Below, one piece after another: positions 50,878 to 59,508 of a stretch of DNA of 64,000 nucleotides. This stretch comes from JBBATK01 sp044228285. Its GTDB lineage: Bacteria; Bacteroidota; Ignavibacteria; Kapaibacteriales; NICIL-2. The stretch is from contig JBGAVD010000004.1 of NCBI GenBank assembly GCA_044228285.1, positions 421,208 through 485,207 on the forward strand, read 5' to 3'. The notes beneath the pieces were generated by a model that saw only the letters and a list, made by a program, of their open reading frames with translations, did not search any database and had not been told where the DNA came from. Numbering within the stretch: the stretch's first letter is position 1; every line of letters begins with the position of its first letter. Position numbers and translations under genes: made by a program.

Positions 50878-52530
50878 TTAGTTTTTCGTTTTTCGAAATT
50901 GAGCATCGCGCCACTGGGCAAACAAATGCTTGACTTTGTTGCGCTGATACTTTCCGGTAGATGTTACTGGCAGTGCTTCGCAGAACAGGACGACTTTTGG
51001 TGCCTTTGAAAAGGGAAGCTGTTCTTGACAAAACGCGAGTACTTCTTCTTCACGCGCACCTTCATCTGCAAGCACCAGCGCACCGATCTCCTCGCCATAG
51101 AAATCATTCACGAAGCCCACGCTGATGCCAGCTTTCACGCCAGGCGCGCGGTTGATGACCTCGTCAATCTCAAGTGGAGCGATGTTCACACCGCCACGAA
51201 TAATGAGCTCTTTCAAACGTCCAGTAATGAAAAAGTAGGGTGTCCCATTTTCTCGAGCGGCCCAGAATCCTTCATCGCCACTACGAAACCATCCGAACTC
51301 GAATGTTGAGGCATTTGCAGACTCGTTGTTGTAGTACTCCTTCATGACGTTCCAACCACGGATGACAATCTCTCCACGCTCGAGTGCGGGGAGAGGTCGT
51401 CCCTGATCATCGTGTATCTGCATTTCATTCTGTGGTATTGCAGCACCTATAGAAGGGAAGCCATAGTGCTGCATCCAAAACCTATGCTCATCATCGCTGA
51501 GAGATGTTTCAAGGAAGCACGAGTAGCAAGTAGTTTCGGATAAGCCATAGCCATGAACGATGCGCAACTTGTAATGCTCTTCAAAGCGTCGCGCGAGTTC
51601 ACAGGTTAAGGGTCCAGCACCGCAAATGATGTGTCGGAAACCATGTTCCTTAACCTGCAAATCGTCTGCATTGGCCTCAAGCAAAAAAGCTAAGAGCGTA
51701 GGAACCACCGATACGATAGTCACTCTTTCATCACGGATGCGTCGGAAAAAGGTGTCGGACTGAAACTTGCGAAGCAACACGACCGAAGCCCCTGCGAGAA
51801 AGGGAGTGACATGTGTGACGATAGTTCCATTGACATGATGCACTGGTAGTACACACATCATACGCTGTGATGAATCAATGCTATGCCATGAGGCAATGCC
51901 CTCGCCATCAGCCATGAGATTGCGCTGTACAAGCACAACGCCTTTTGGATTTCCCGTAGTACCACTCGTATACACGATGAGTGCTTCGGAGTCCAATTGA
52001 GAATCTAATGAAGCTTGCCACTCCGGACTCGTCTGTACCTGCCTATGGTAGGCTGAGTCTATTGGGAGAATTCTTAGGCGCAGATCCTTCGCGATCTCTT
52101 GAATGCGTTGCACATACTCCTCACGACAGAGCACAAGTTGAGCTTGACAATTCGTGATGATGTAGTGAAGACGATCGTCGTCTTCCGTCATATTCAAAGG
52201 AACAACACAAGCACCAAGAGTCCATGCAGCAAAGTACTGTATGATAGTATCATGATGATTATATGCAGCGGTCACGACGCGCTCACCTGCTTGTAACCCT
52301 AGCTCCGACAATAAGCTCGCTGTGCGTAGTACCTCAGAAGCAAAATTCTCGTACGACGACTCAGTTCGAGAATGTTGGTCGTCATAGCTAATCAAGAAGG
52401 TTGCATCACCTCGTTCCTGACTTTGGTGGAGAAGGGCTTGGGCAATTGATCCAAACCGAAAGGAAGCGGATTGTGGCTCGATAGAATGAGCGGTTTGCGC
52501 TTTGAGAATGTTATGAGAAGTTGAGGACAT
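50878..52530 (-). CDS. AMP-dependent acyl-CoA synthetase-like enzyme
   Basis: A 550-residue member of the adenylate-forming (ANL) superfamily. P-loop motif YTSGTTGNPKGVVL, A5 HGYGLSET, A7 FRSGDEGFW, A8 ITGRLKELIIRGGVNIAP, and the catalytic Lys in VTSTGKYQRNKVK near the C-terminus, so all catalytic features are present. Members activate fatty or other acids as acyl-AMP and then acyl-CoA. The organisation is like FadD or malonyl-CoA synthetase, but the acid cannot be assigned. The ATG at 52530 was chosen over a GTG at 52554. It lies alone on the minus strand, convergent with the AAA+ ATPase gene. Confidence 0.85.
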   Translation of the reverse strand: MSSTSHNILKAQTAHSIEPQSASFRFGSIAQALLHQSQERGDATFLISYDDQHSRTESSYENFASEVLRTASLLSELGLQAGERVVTAAYNHHDTIIQYFAAWTLGACVVPLNMTEDDDRLHYIITNCQAQLVLCREEYVQRIQEIAKDLRLRILPIDSAYHRQVQTSPEWQASLDSQLDSEALIVYTSGTTGNPKGVVLVQRNLMADGEGIASWHSIDSSQRMMCVLPVHHVNGTIVTHVTPFLAGASVVLLRKFQSDTFFRRIRDERVTIVSVVPTLLAFLLEANADDLQVKEHGFRHIICGAGPLTCELARRFEEHYKLRIVHGYGLSETTCYSCFLETSLSDDEHRFWMQHYGFPSIGAAIPQNEMQIHDDQGRPLPALERGEIVIRGWNVMKEYYNNESANASTFEFGWFRSGDEGFWAARENGTPYFFITGRLKELIIRGGVNIAPLEIDEVINRAPGVKAGISVGFVNDFYGEEIGALVLADEGAREEEVLAFCQEQLPFSKAPKVVLFCEALPVTSTGKYQRNKVKHLFAQWRDAQFRKTKN

Positions 52531-52718
52531 ATTCCATGATCTGTGTTGAAGCACAAATTAGGAATCTAAGAGAGCTCTCCAACAAGTAACGTAGCCAAAA
52601 AATGTGAGCATTTGCAGATTCAGTGCGTACCTAACTGAAGCTCTATGCACTTTGCTTTCACGAACCCGATAGAAATGTATAGCGATAGGAGATACCCAAG
52701 GACTAGGTACAATACTCG

Positions 52719-52752
52719 TGCTCCCAAGCCAAGCAAGCTCGGCTCGGGAGCA
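52719..52752 (-). terminator. 16-bp hairpin downstream of the DUF2231-like gene
   Basis: Minus strand: TGCTCCCGAGCCGAGC, loop TT, GCTTGGCTTGGGAGCA. All 16 positions pair, two as G-U; the plus strand has A-C mismatches. It lies 56 bases after the stop at 52808. No T-run follows. Likely the 3' end of that transcript. The rest of 52531-52807 holds no gene that I can support. Confidence 0.55.
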
Positions 52753-52807
52753 TCGAGTTCAATAGCAGCGATAAGCAGTACTTGCAGCTCCTTTTGAAGT
52801 TCAGTAC

Positions 52808-53452
52808 CTAGTCATCGTCCTCGTCGCTAGATGCGTTGGAGTTATTTGGTTTGAGCGCGGTGGCTCTAGTCACCATTGTCTTTTTGCTGCTATCTGCAGG
52901 AACAGTTGATTGTGCAGCGTTGCGGTTGCCAGCACTATCAACAGCACTGAGTGCGTGCTCTTTCTCGTCATCTTCAGATTCCTCGCTCAGAGAGCTGGAA
53001 TTCAAGGGCGAAGATTGAATTTCAGTATGGCGAATTTGGCCGCCCAAGTAACCTGTCCACATTAACGAGGCACTGCTACCAATGCTGCATGCAAGTAGTG
53101 CAAAGCCAACGAGGGAGGAAATGCCAAGACTATTACGAAGAAATGGTGTGAGGGAGAGCAGCGCAAGTACTCCGCTCACGCTCGTAAGTACAACAGCGAG
53201 TTCCGCAGCCTCTTCGTGCGCTTCAATGACGGATTCGCTGAGCTGGACGGTTTTTTCCAAACCGTGTTCAGCCGGCTCACCACTGAAGTATACAGGAAGT
53301 GTCAAGGCGGCGCAAACAACAATCATAACCGTTGCTGTCTTTTTAAGGATCAACTGTTTGGAGATCGTTGCCCACAACAACAGGAGATTAGCAATAAGTA
53401 GTCCGATGATCGGAACGTGATTTAGGATCAAGTGCAAATGAAGGAGATTCAT
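52808..53452 (-). CDS. DUF2231-like membrane protein with conserved histidines
   Basis: A 214-residue protein with four hydrophobic helices and an acidic Ser/Asp/Glu-rich C-terminal tail (ending SNASSDEDDD). The first helix carries MNLLHLHLILNHVPIIGLL. Later histidines occur in FSGEPAEHGL, IEAHEEAAEL and GYLGGQIRHTEI. This His pattern on four helices resembles the DUF2231 family, which has been suggested to bind haem; I rely on memory for this. The tail is low-complexity and probably not part of the fold. Upstream on the same strand, 357 bases away, is a small exported protein, and a hairpin follows the gene. Function unknown. Confidence 0.6.
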   Translation of the reverse strand: MNLLHLHLILNHVPIIGLLIANLLLLWATISKQLILKKTATVMIVVCAALTLPVYFSGEPAEHGLEKTVQLSESVIEAHEEAAELAVVLTSVSGVLALLSLTPFLRNSLGISSLVGFALLACSIGSSASLMWTGYLGGQIRHTEIQSSPLNSSSLSEESEDDEKEHALSAVDSAGNRNAAQSTVPADSSKKTMVTRATALKPNNSNASSDEDDD

Positions 53453-53808
53453 ATTCGTTTGTGAGTAGGTGATAAAACAAGTAAGTAGCTAAACATACGA
53501 TCGACAGGAGGCGGCCAGTTGGACTTAGAGCTCCGTTGCCTTGTGCCAGCTCATCCTATCAGATTCTTCATGACCAACATTACTCACAAGTGGCCAGACG
53601 AGATAGGTCCCGCCCTTTGCAAATGAGTCTATGTTGTTCAACAATGAGGTACAAGTTGTTGGAATGAAGTATCAGAAGCCATGCAGCATAGACGAGGCTA
53701 CGCTTGCCTGCAGCTTGAGCTTCACGGGCGATGCACGAACCGTGTTTGGAAGCAGTTCGACTATCACACGCGGTGTTGGACACACAGAAGCTTATTCGAT
53801 ATCTGAGT
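53453..53808. other. Gene-free stretch between two minus-strand genes
   Basis: About 356 bases. Overlapping frames on both strands cross this stretch (53580-53900 minus, 53631-53939 plus), but neither has a signal peptide, recognisable family or convincing ribosome-binding site. I see no hairpin terminator or promoter. It may be leader sequence for the DUF2231-like gene. Confidence 0.35.
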
Positions 53809-54186
53809 CTAGCTTCGCGGGGGTTCGAAGATGTCTTGGCAGGGGGAGTCGGAGAAATGGAGCTGCCATCTTGGTGTGTAGAGAATGCGGTAGGTATCAA
53901 GCTTTGATTGTACAGAAACCGTTGGCAGGAAAGCGCTAGTCATGTTCCAGATGCCATCAGTCATTGGACTTTTGTACGGCAACGACTCGTCAGCGCTTTG
54001 GTCATCATCCGAGTCGCAAGCAGCACCATAGTGTAGTGTTAGAAAGTCTAGAACCTCTAGCTGCGGTGTTGAACGGCGGTGCTCCAAGTAGTGTTCTATC
54101 AACACTGGCGAGCGCAGGATTTGTTCGAAATCCGTACTCAGGATCACGATAAGCGCGCTCAAAATGATGGAAGTTGATCGAAGCAT
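53809..54186 (-). CDS. Small exported protein of a Bacteroidota-type family
   Basis: 125 residues. The N-terminus MLRSTSIILSALIVILS is a signal or anchor. The following text (EQILRSPVLIEHYLEHRR, LEVLDFLTLHYG, a Ser/Asp/Glu-rich stretch, LPYKS) resembles short exported proteins that I recall from Bacteroidota genomes, often near copper or zinc efflux loci. Their form is PVLIxHxxEH, FLxxHY, acidic residues, LPFKS. No function is established that I can cite. The start is ATG 54186; a longer start at 54213 would lie upstream of the promoter's expected transcription start. The TAATTTTG promoter element is 25 bases upstream. Confidence 0.55.
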   Translation of the reverse strand: MLRSTSIILSALIVILSTDFEQILRSPVLIEHYLEHRRSTPQLEVLDFLTLHYGAACDSDDDQSADESLPYKSPMTDGIWNMTSAFLPTVSVQSKLDTYRILYTPRWQLHFSDSPCQDIFEPPRS

Positions 54187-54210
54187 GATGTATAAACGGA
54201 CAACTTGCTC

Positions 54211-54218
54211 CAAAATTA
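54211..54218 (-). promoter_or_regulatory. Candidate -7 element for the small exported protein
   Basis: Minus strand TAATTTTG, matching TAnnTTTG, 25 bases before the ATG at 54186. The -33 region reads TTCTGAG, a weak match. It supports the shorter start. Confidence 0.45.
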
Positions 54219-54450
54219 TACAAAAAATTTCTTACTCAGAAGAGTCATCATCCAGAATCAGGACAGCATGACCAGAGAACGATTCAGGTCAATGTTGAGC
54301 CGAAGTTTCCCCCAATCCAAAACTTTGTCCTCATTTAGCATTCCTCAATTCCTCTTTTCGAGCTATTTTCGCAAATCTTTTCGTGTTGCGTAGTCGCAGC
54401 AAGCGCAACGGAATCTGTACGGGAATTTTTAACGCTCTGGAGTTTGGCTC

Positions 54451-56208
54451 ATGCCAGTAGTGACGATAGACGGACGGAAAATCGAAACCCAACCCGGTAA
54501 GACCATCATCGAGGCGGCAAACGACAATGGAATTCACATTCCACATTTCTGCTGGCACCCATCTTTGAGTGTAGCAGGGAATTGTCGCATGTGTCTTGTC
54601 AACGTTGGCTCGCACAAGAAAAACGCTGAAGGAACGGTTGAGCTCGACGCGGACGGCAATGCCCAAGTTGCATGGATGCCAAAGCTCCAGATAGCTTGCT
54701 CCACGCCGGTGAGCGATGGCATGATTGTCAGCACAGGCGACACAAAGTCTGTCAATGCATCGAACGCCGTGATGGAGTTCTTGCTTGTCAATCACCCCTT
54801 AGACTGTCCGATCTGTGACGAAGCCGGCCAATGTAAGCTCCAAGAGTATGCCTATAAGTACTCCAAAGGTGAAAGTCGTTTTGTTGATGTGAAGAATCAC
54901 AAGGACAAGCGCGTTGCCTGGGGACCCAATGTCATGTTTGATGCGGAGCGCTGTATCTCATGTTCGCGTTGCATCAGATATGCTAAAGAAATAGCTAACC
55001 AACCAGTGTTGACCTTTGTTCAACGTGGTGACCATGTTACGATCCAGCTCTTCGAGGGTACACAGTTCGACTCCCCGTACTCCATGAACGTTATTGAGTT
55101 GTGCCCCGTTGGTGCCTTGACGAGCATCGACTTCCGCTTCAAGGCGCGAGTGTGGGACATGAGTTTCAACGATTCTATTTGTCCAGGCTGTGCTCGCGGT
55201 TGTAATATTCAAGTTGGAGTGAAGGACAATCAAATTCTCCGCTTAGAACCACGAGCAAATCCATTTGTGAATCAGTATTGGATGTGTGATGCTGGCAGAT
55301 TGACGCAGTTCCACTGGGTTAATGAAAATCGCATTACAGCTGCGCACATACGTCGCAATGGACAGCTCGCTGCTGCTGATTGGAAGACCTCATTTGCAGA
55401 GATTGCAAAGAATTTGAGCGGAGTGAGTGCTTCGAAAGTACTCGTGACACTCGGCTCTTGGTCTACCAATGAAGATGCCTTTGTCGCTCGTCGTTTTTGC
55501 CAAGAAGTGCTCAAGGGAGCAAAGCTTGTATATGTAAAGCGAAATGATCCATCTTTTGCCGACGATTTTCTGCGGGTAGCAGACCGTAATGCCAACAGTG
55601 CTGGCTTCGAAGCTATGGGAATTCCAGCTATTGAGGAATCACAGATTGCAGCGACCGTGGCTGCAGCGGAGGCGGTCATTGTCCTTGGTGATGAACTCAT
55701 CAGAGGCAATGCTGAAGTGAAGGCTGCCATCGCGAAGCTTCGCTTCTTCGTGCATTGCACCATGAATATGTGTGAGAGCGTTGAGTTGGCGCACGTTGTT
55801 CTTGGGTGCACTACCTACGCTGAAACAGAAGGAAGCTTTACAAATGTTGACAAGCGAGTGCAACATTTCAGTCCAACCGTTGTAACCGCTGAGAATTTGC
55901 GGACGATGGGTATGAAGATGAGTAGATTGGATCGATTCGGTGCGGCAAATGATCGTTGGACTCAAGGTCCGAAGCGCGATGCATTGCAGACCTGGCGGAT
56001 CGTTCAGGGTATTGCTGATGCAATGGGTAGCAGCTGGGGATATATGTCAAGCCAAGCGGTCTTCAACGCTTTAGCTTCATCCGTCAAAGGCTTTGCTTCC
56101 ATGAGCTACGAGCTACTGGATGCGCGCCATGGCGTTGTTCTCGACAAGGCAACAGAGCCTCAGCCAGAAGTGGCGATTTACGAATCGCACTTCATGAAAC
56201 CGAACTAG
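54451..56208 (+). CDS. nuoG: NADH-quinone oxidoreductase subunit G (iron-sulfur)
   Basis: Peripheral-arm subunit of complex I that carries electrons through several Fe-S clusters. 585 residues, shorter than E. coli NuoG (about 900) because the molybdopterin-like part is reduced. Cluster ligands are visible: [2Fe-2S] in HFCWHPSLSVAGNCRMC with a later IACSTPV; N5 in NHPLDCPICDEAGQCKLQ; N4 in RCISCSRC with ELCPVGAL. The additional N7-type set is CPGCARGCN with WMCDAGR. No nuoE or nuoF is upstream; nuoH and nuoI follow. A short SD-preceded frame lies right after its stop. Confidence 0.93.
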   Translation: MPVVTIDGRKIETQPGKTIIEAANDNGIHIPHFCWHPSLSVAGNCRMCLVNVGSHKKNAEGTVELDADGNAQVAWMPKLQIACSTPVSDGMIVSTGDTKSVNASNAVMEFLLVNHPLDCPICDEAGQCKLQEYAYKYSKGESRFVDVKNHKDKRVAWGPNVMFDAERCISCSRCIRYAKEIANQPVLTFVQRGDHVTIQLFEGTQFDSPYSMNVIELCPVGALTSIDFRFKARVWDMSFNDSICPGCARGCNIQVGVKDNQILRLEPRANPFVNQYWMCDAGRLTQFHWVNENRITAAHIRRNGQLAAADWKTSFAEIAKNLSGVSASKVLVTLGSWSTNEDAFVARRFCQEVLKGAKLVYVKRNDPSFADDFLRVADRNANSAGFEAMGIPAIEESQIAATVAAAEAVIVLGDELIRGNAEVKAAIAKLRFFVHCTMNMCESVELAHVVLGCTTYAETEGSFTNVDKRVQHFSPTVVTAENLRTMGMKMSRLDRFGAANDRWTQGPKRDALQTWRIVQGIADAMGSSWGYMSSQAVFNALASSVKGFASMSYELLDARHGVVLDKATEPQPEVAIYESHFMKPN

Positions 56209-56221
56209 TCAAGGAGAAAGC

Positions 56222-56278
56222 ATGACCGTGGGGAGTGTAGAGTTGACGGATGGTAGTGGTCAGCTCTTCAAGTGGTGA
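56222..56278 (+). CDS. Short ORF (18 codons) with strong ribosome-binding site between nuoG and nuoH
   Basis: ATG at 56222 is preceded by AAGGAG with ideal spacing, 13 bases after the nuoG stop. It encodes MTVGSVELTDGSGQLFKW and stops at 56278, 49 bases before nuoH. Nothing is known about this peptide. It could be a translated small protein, a coupling leader for nuoH or a remnant. Confidence 0.35.
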   Translation: MTVGSVELTDGSGQLFKW

Positions 56279-56327
56279 TAAGACAGTAGGAAGTCAGTAA
56301 CGTAGCAATGTAGATACCGTAGACCTT

Positions 56328-57413
56328 ATGGAAACATTACAATCGATAGGGATGGCCATTCTGAACAACGTTCTTCTTTTATCTCTGGTAAAAGGTTTTC
56401 TGCTCATGAACGTTGTCTTAGTAGTGGCAGCCAGTTTAGTGTATTTGGAGAGAAAGATCTCGGCGTGGATGCAGTACCGCGTGGGACCAAACAGAGTAGG
56501 TCCTCTTGGTTTGATGCAGCCTTTGGCCGACGTTTTGAAGTTGTACACGAAAGAAGATATCGTTCCTGATAATGCCGATAAGTTCTTTCATCGTATCGCT
56601 CCTATTATCTCTATTGGTATCGCAATGGCGCTGTTTTGTGTCATTTCTCCCGCGAGCTATATAACAGACGCGAGCGGGGTAAAGCACTTTATCGCACTTG
56701 CACCAAATGTCAACGTTGGTATACTGGTGATTCTGGCACTCACTTCATTGGCGGTCTATGGAGTAACGCTTGCAGGATGGTCTTCAAACAACAAATACTC
56801 TCTTATGGGAGGTTTGCGATCATCTGCCCAAATGATATCGTACGAGCTTTCCATGGGATTGGCTCTCATTGGAGTTCTCATGCTGGCGGGATCTTTGGAT
56901 CTTAACGCCATCATTGAATCGCAAGCCAACGGCAAGTGGAACTTGTTTTTCCAGCCTGTCGGTTTCGTGATCTTTCTCGTAGCATCATTTGCTGAAACGA
57001 ACCGTGCACCATTCGACCTGCCAGAAGCCGAACCGGAACTTGTCGGCGGGTATCACACAGAGTATTCCGGAATGAAGTTCGGATTGTTCTATTTGGCAGA
57101 GTATGCTAACATGGCAACTTCATCAGCAATTCTGACTACTTTGTTCTTAGGTGGCTACGATGCTCCTTTTGCAAAGGAAATGCTTGGCTTGCAAGATGGA
57201 AGCTTCGCGTTGGTTCTCGTACAGTTAGGAACCTTCGTTGCAAAAGTTGCTGTACTCTTGTTTGTGTTTATCTGGGTGCGTTGGACACTTCCGCGCTTTC
57301 GCTATGACCAACTCATGCACCTTGGATGGAGAATAATGTTGCCACTGTCATTAGCGAATATTCTCGTGACAGGTGGCGTGATGTCGGTATTGAAGAATTT
57401 CGGAATCATCTAA
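56328..57413 (+). CDS. nuoH: NADH-quinone oxidoreductase subunit H
   Basis: Membrane subunit of complex I that lines the quinone entry site next to the peripheral arm. 361 residues with eight or nine helices. Conserved segments are WMQYRVGPNRVGPLGLMQPL (cytoplasmic loop after helix 1), AETNRAPFDLPEAEPELVGG, YHTEYSGMKFGLFYLAEYAN and TLPRFRYDQLMHLGW. All charged residues of the quinone channel seem present. It follows nuoG by 119 bases containing a short ORF, and precedes nuoI by 16 bases. The rest of complex I must be encoded elsewhere. Confidence 0.95.
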   Translation: METLQSIGMAILNNVLLLSLVKGFLLMNVVLVVAASLVYLERKISAWMQYRVGPNRVGPLGLMQPLADVLKLYTKEDIVPDNADKFFHRIAPIISIGIAMALFCVISPASYITDASGVKHFIALAPNVNVGILVILALTSLAVYGVTLAGWSSNNKYSLMGGLRSSAQMISYELSMGLALIGVLMLAGSLDLNAIIESQANGKWNLFFQPVGFVIFLVASFAETNRAPFDLPEAEPELVGGYHTEYSGMKFGLFYLAEYANMATSSAILTTLFLGGYDAPFAKEMLGLQDGSFALVLVQLGTFVAKVAVLLFVFIWVRWTLPRFRYDQLMHLGWRIMLPLSLANILVTGGVMSVLKNFGII

Positions 57414-57429
57414 CAGCTCATCAACACAC

Positions 57430-57930
57430 ATGAACGTTACAACGAACACCCGCGCTCAACGTATGACCTTTTGGGAGAAGCTCTATCTTCCTGAGATCGT
57501 AAAGGGTATGGCTTCTACTTTCATGACGATGTTTAAGCCGCACATGACTCGCCAGTATCCTGAGGTTCGTTGGGAGCCGACTGGGAGCTATCGCGGACGT
57601 CCCGTTCTCGTTCAAGAGAGCGAAGGAGAGCGTTGTGTTGCTTGTGGTTTGTGTTCACGCGTTTGCCCAGCACTCGCTATTGAAGTGCAAGCAGGCGAGA
57701 CCATGGATCGCGATAAAGAGCGCTTTCCAAAGCTTTTCGAAATCAATATGCTTCGCTGTATTTATTGCGGTTTCTGCGAAGAGGTTTGTCCGGAAGAAGC
57801 AATCGTCATGAGTAAAGACTACGATATCGTGTTTCAGACGCAGGAAGAAGCCATTTTTGGTAAAGACAAGCTGCTCGTGCCTGTTGCCAAGCTGCAACAA
57901 CGTCTCGAGTTTTTACGACAATACCGTTGA
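57430..57930 (+). CDS. nuoI: NADH-quinone oxidoreductase subunit I
   Basis: Two-[4Fe-4S] ferredoxin subunit linking the NuoG clusters to N2 near the membrane. 166 residues. The first cluster motif is CVACGLCSRVCP and the second CIYCGFCEEVCPEEAIVM, both complete CxxCxxCxxxCP. The N-terminus (MTFWEKLYLPEIVKGMAST, MFKPHMTRQYPE) is the usual amphipathic membrane contact. It is the third and last gene of the nuoGHI group; a hairpin with a T-run follows. No nuoJ or nuoK lies downstream. Confidence 0.95.
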   Translation: MNVTTNTRAQRMTFWEKLYLPEIVKGMASTFMTMFKPHMTRQYPEVRWEPTGSYRGRPVLVQESEGERCVACGLCSRVCPALAIEVQAGETMDRDKERFPKLFEINMLRCIYCGFCEEVCPEEAIVMSKDYDIVFQTQEEAIFGKDKLLVPVAKLQQRLEFLRQYR

Positions 57931-57933
57931 GAA

Positions 57934-57992
57934 AACAGTCTTAGCATCTAGATGAATAGCTCGTGATGCAGGTCGCGGGCTGTTCTTTTTTT
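57934..57992 (+). terminator. Branched hairpin with T-run after nuoI
   Basis: AACAG (57934-57938) pairs with CTGTT (57980-57984); inside, GCATC (57944-57948) pairs with GATGC (57965-57969). A run of seven T follows (57986-57992). A long loop makes it a weak but plausible intrinsic terminator. Confidence 0.4.
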
Positions 57993-58026
57993 CACCGGTA
58001 GACCTTGTATCCTCGTCTCCTGATCC

Positions 58027-58473
58027 ATGATTAAGCTTTCGTCTGTTGCTCGCAATGCCGGACTCATCATCTTGGCTCTCGTAGTTCTCACGCTCGGCTA
58101 TGCGTTTGTGCAGCGGGTCTTTATCCGACCACCTGTTGATGCACGTTTGGAGGCTCAATCAGAACAAGCGGCTCGTGATATTGTGATCCAGTTGCGTATA
58201 CTGAACGCTACAAATGTGCAGGGTATCGCACGGCAAACCACTGACTTTTTGCGACAACGAGGTTTTGATGTGGTAGTCTCTGACAATGCAGCTGCCACCC
58301 AAGAACATTCTCAAGTCGTTTGTCTTCGCGGAGACACCCTTGCAGCGCAACAGTTAGCCTACGCTCTTGGTATCGACAAAAAGCAGATCTACACTGAACT
58401 CGATTCGTCGCTGTTTCTAGATTGTAGCGTGATACTCGGTGCGGACTACCAAATGCTCAGAGCTTTCAAATAA
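58027..58473 (+). CDS. LytR_C-domain membrane protein
   Basis: 148 residues. An N-terminal transmembrane helix (NAGLIILALVVLTLGYAFVQ, about residues 10-29) is followed by a periplasmic LytR C-terminal-like domain. IQLRILNATNVQGIARQTTD with FLRQRGFDVVVSDN, and the final SLFLDCSVILGADYQML, match the beta-alpha-beta pattern of LytR_C. It lacks the LytR-CpsA-Psr phosphotransferase domain, so it is a stand-alone C-terminal module of unknown role. In related genomes it tends to be next to rsfS, and rsfS indeed follows here after ~290 bases with no gene (58474-58766). Confidence 0.72.
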   Translation: MIKLSSVARNAGLIILALVVLTLGYAFVQRVFIRPPVDARLEAQSEQAARDIVIQLRILNATNVQGIARQTTDFLRQRGFDVVVSDNAAATQEHSQVVCLRGDTLAAQQLAYALGIDKKQIYTELDSSLFLDCSVILGADYQMLRAFK

Positions 58474-58766
58474 AGTTCGCTGCTATTGCAGTGAATGTAA
58501 GCTGAATCTGAATCCATGGGCATTCGGTGAAGAATTCTGTAGGCTGCTAGTTGATCTCGCTTGCTCTCAAATTCCCTAAGGACGCTGACCTGAGGAAACG
58601 ATGCAGAGACAGTCCAGCGTGAACAACTGTAAATGCAGTTTCGCTCACATAGCCCTTAGCACTATTGATCTGCTCAGTAGTTGATATTGAAAGTACAGCG
58701 CTTCGCGCGAGATAGAGCAGAGAATGACGACGAACGATCTATTCATCAATTACACGAGGTTTTTCC

Positions 58767-59204
58767 TTGGCAGTAGTAAAGAAACCCAAAGATTCCAAAG
58801 CACTCGCTACAGCTTGCGCCAAACTGGCAGCTGAAAAGAATGCCACCAATATTCTTGTGCTCAACATTCAAGAAGTTGATGGAGCACCCGCAGAGTGGTT
58901 TGTAATCGCAAGCGCTGCATCTGAGCCACAGCTTCGTTCAATGGCTGAGAACATGATTTCGGCGACAAAGAAAATGGACATCGATGCGCCACGTTCTGAA
59001 GGCTGGGACTCAATGAACTGGATCATTGTCGACTACTTTGATGTGGTAGTTCACCTCATGAAAGAAGATGCTCGCGAGTACTACAAACTCGAGAAACTCT
59101 GGTCAGACGCACAGTTCTTCAAACTGTCCGCCGGAGGACGCATGATGAAGTACGACCCACTGGCGGCAAAGAAGAGTAGCAAAGTAACAGAACTTGAAGA
59201 CTAG
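58767..59204 (+). CDS. rsfS: Ribosomal silencing factor
   Basis: RsfS/Iojap protein that binds ribosomal protein uL14 and blocks subunit joining when nutrients are low. 145 residues. The segments NILVLNIQEVDGAPAEWFVI and WIIVDYFDVVVHLMKEDARE with YYKLEKLWSD are diagnostic. The start is a TTG at 58767 with GAGG seven to eight bases upstream; no ATG lies nearby in frame before the conserved domain. A Lys/Ala-rich N-terminal extension and a short acidic tail flank the domain. Upstream is the LytR_C protein. An inverted repeat GCGC-TTC-GCGC lies at 58698-58708, 60 bases before the start. Confidence 0.88.
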   Translation: MAVVKKPKDSKALATACAKLAAEKNATNILVLNIQEVDGAPAEWFVIASAASEPQLRSMAENMISATKKMDIDAPRSEGWDSMNWIIVDYFDVVVHLMKEDAREYYKLEKLWSDAQFFKLSAGGRMMKYDPLAAKKSSKVTELED

Positions 59205-59219
59205 TCGCAGGTAGCTCTC

Positions 59220-59239
59220 GACATTCCTTCTTGAATGTC
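59220..59239 (+). terminator. Hairpin after rsfS
   Basis: GACATTC, loop CTTCTT, GAATGTC, 15 bases after the stop. A 7-bp stem without a T-run; a U-tract-free 3' end structure similar to others in this window. The remaining bases to argS (59240-59508) hold no supportable gene. Confidence 0.45.
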
Positions 59240-59508
59240 TCCACTTGTTGACAATCTGTCAGGTCTGTGTGCAGCCCTCTGTACTCGATGCGAGATACGC
59301 AACGGTATGGTCATATGCGATTCCTGCGAAGCTCATGCTTTGAGATGAGTGTTGTCAAGAACGTGCTGAACTGTTGTTATGAAGTATCGCGAGTCATGTT
59401 GTCTTGATGCCGAAGAAGAGCTCCTCGCAGAGTTTCTTCGCCGAGCCTCGTTCGTATGATAGAGACCCTCTATCCATTGCATCACCGTATATCAGAATAT
59501 TTTTCTCC

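Noticed and set aside
53580..53939. Two overlapping frames on opposite strands (minus 53580-53900, plus 53631-53939)
   Set aside because: Neither has a ribosome-binding site, signal peptide or family resemblance, and both overlap the better supported gene at 53809-54186.
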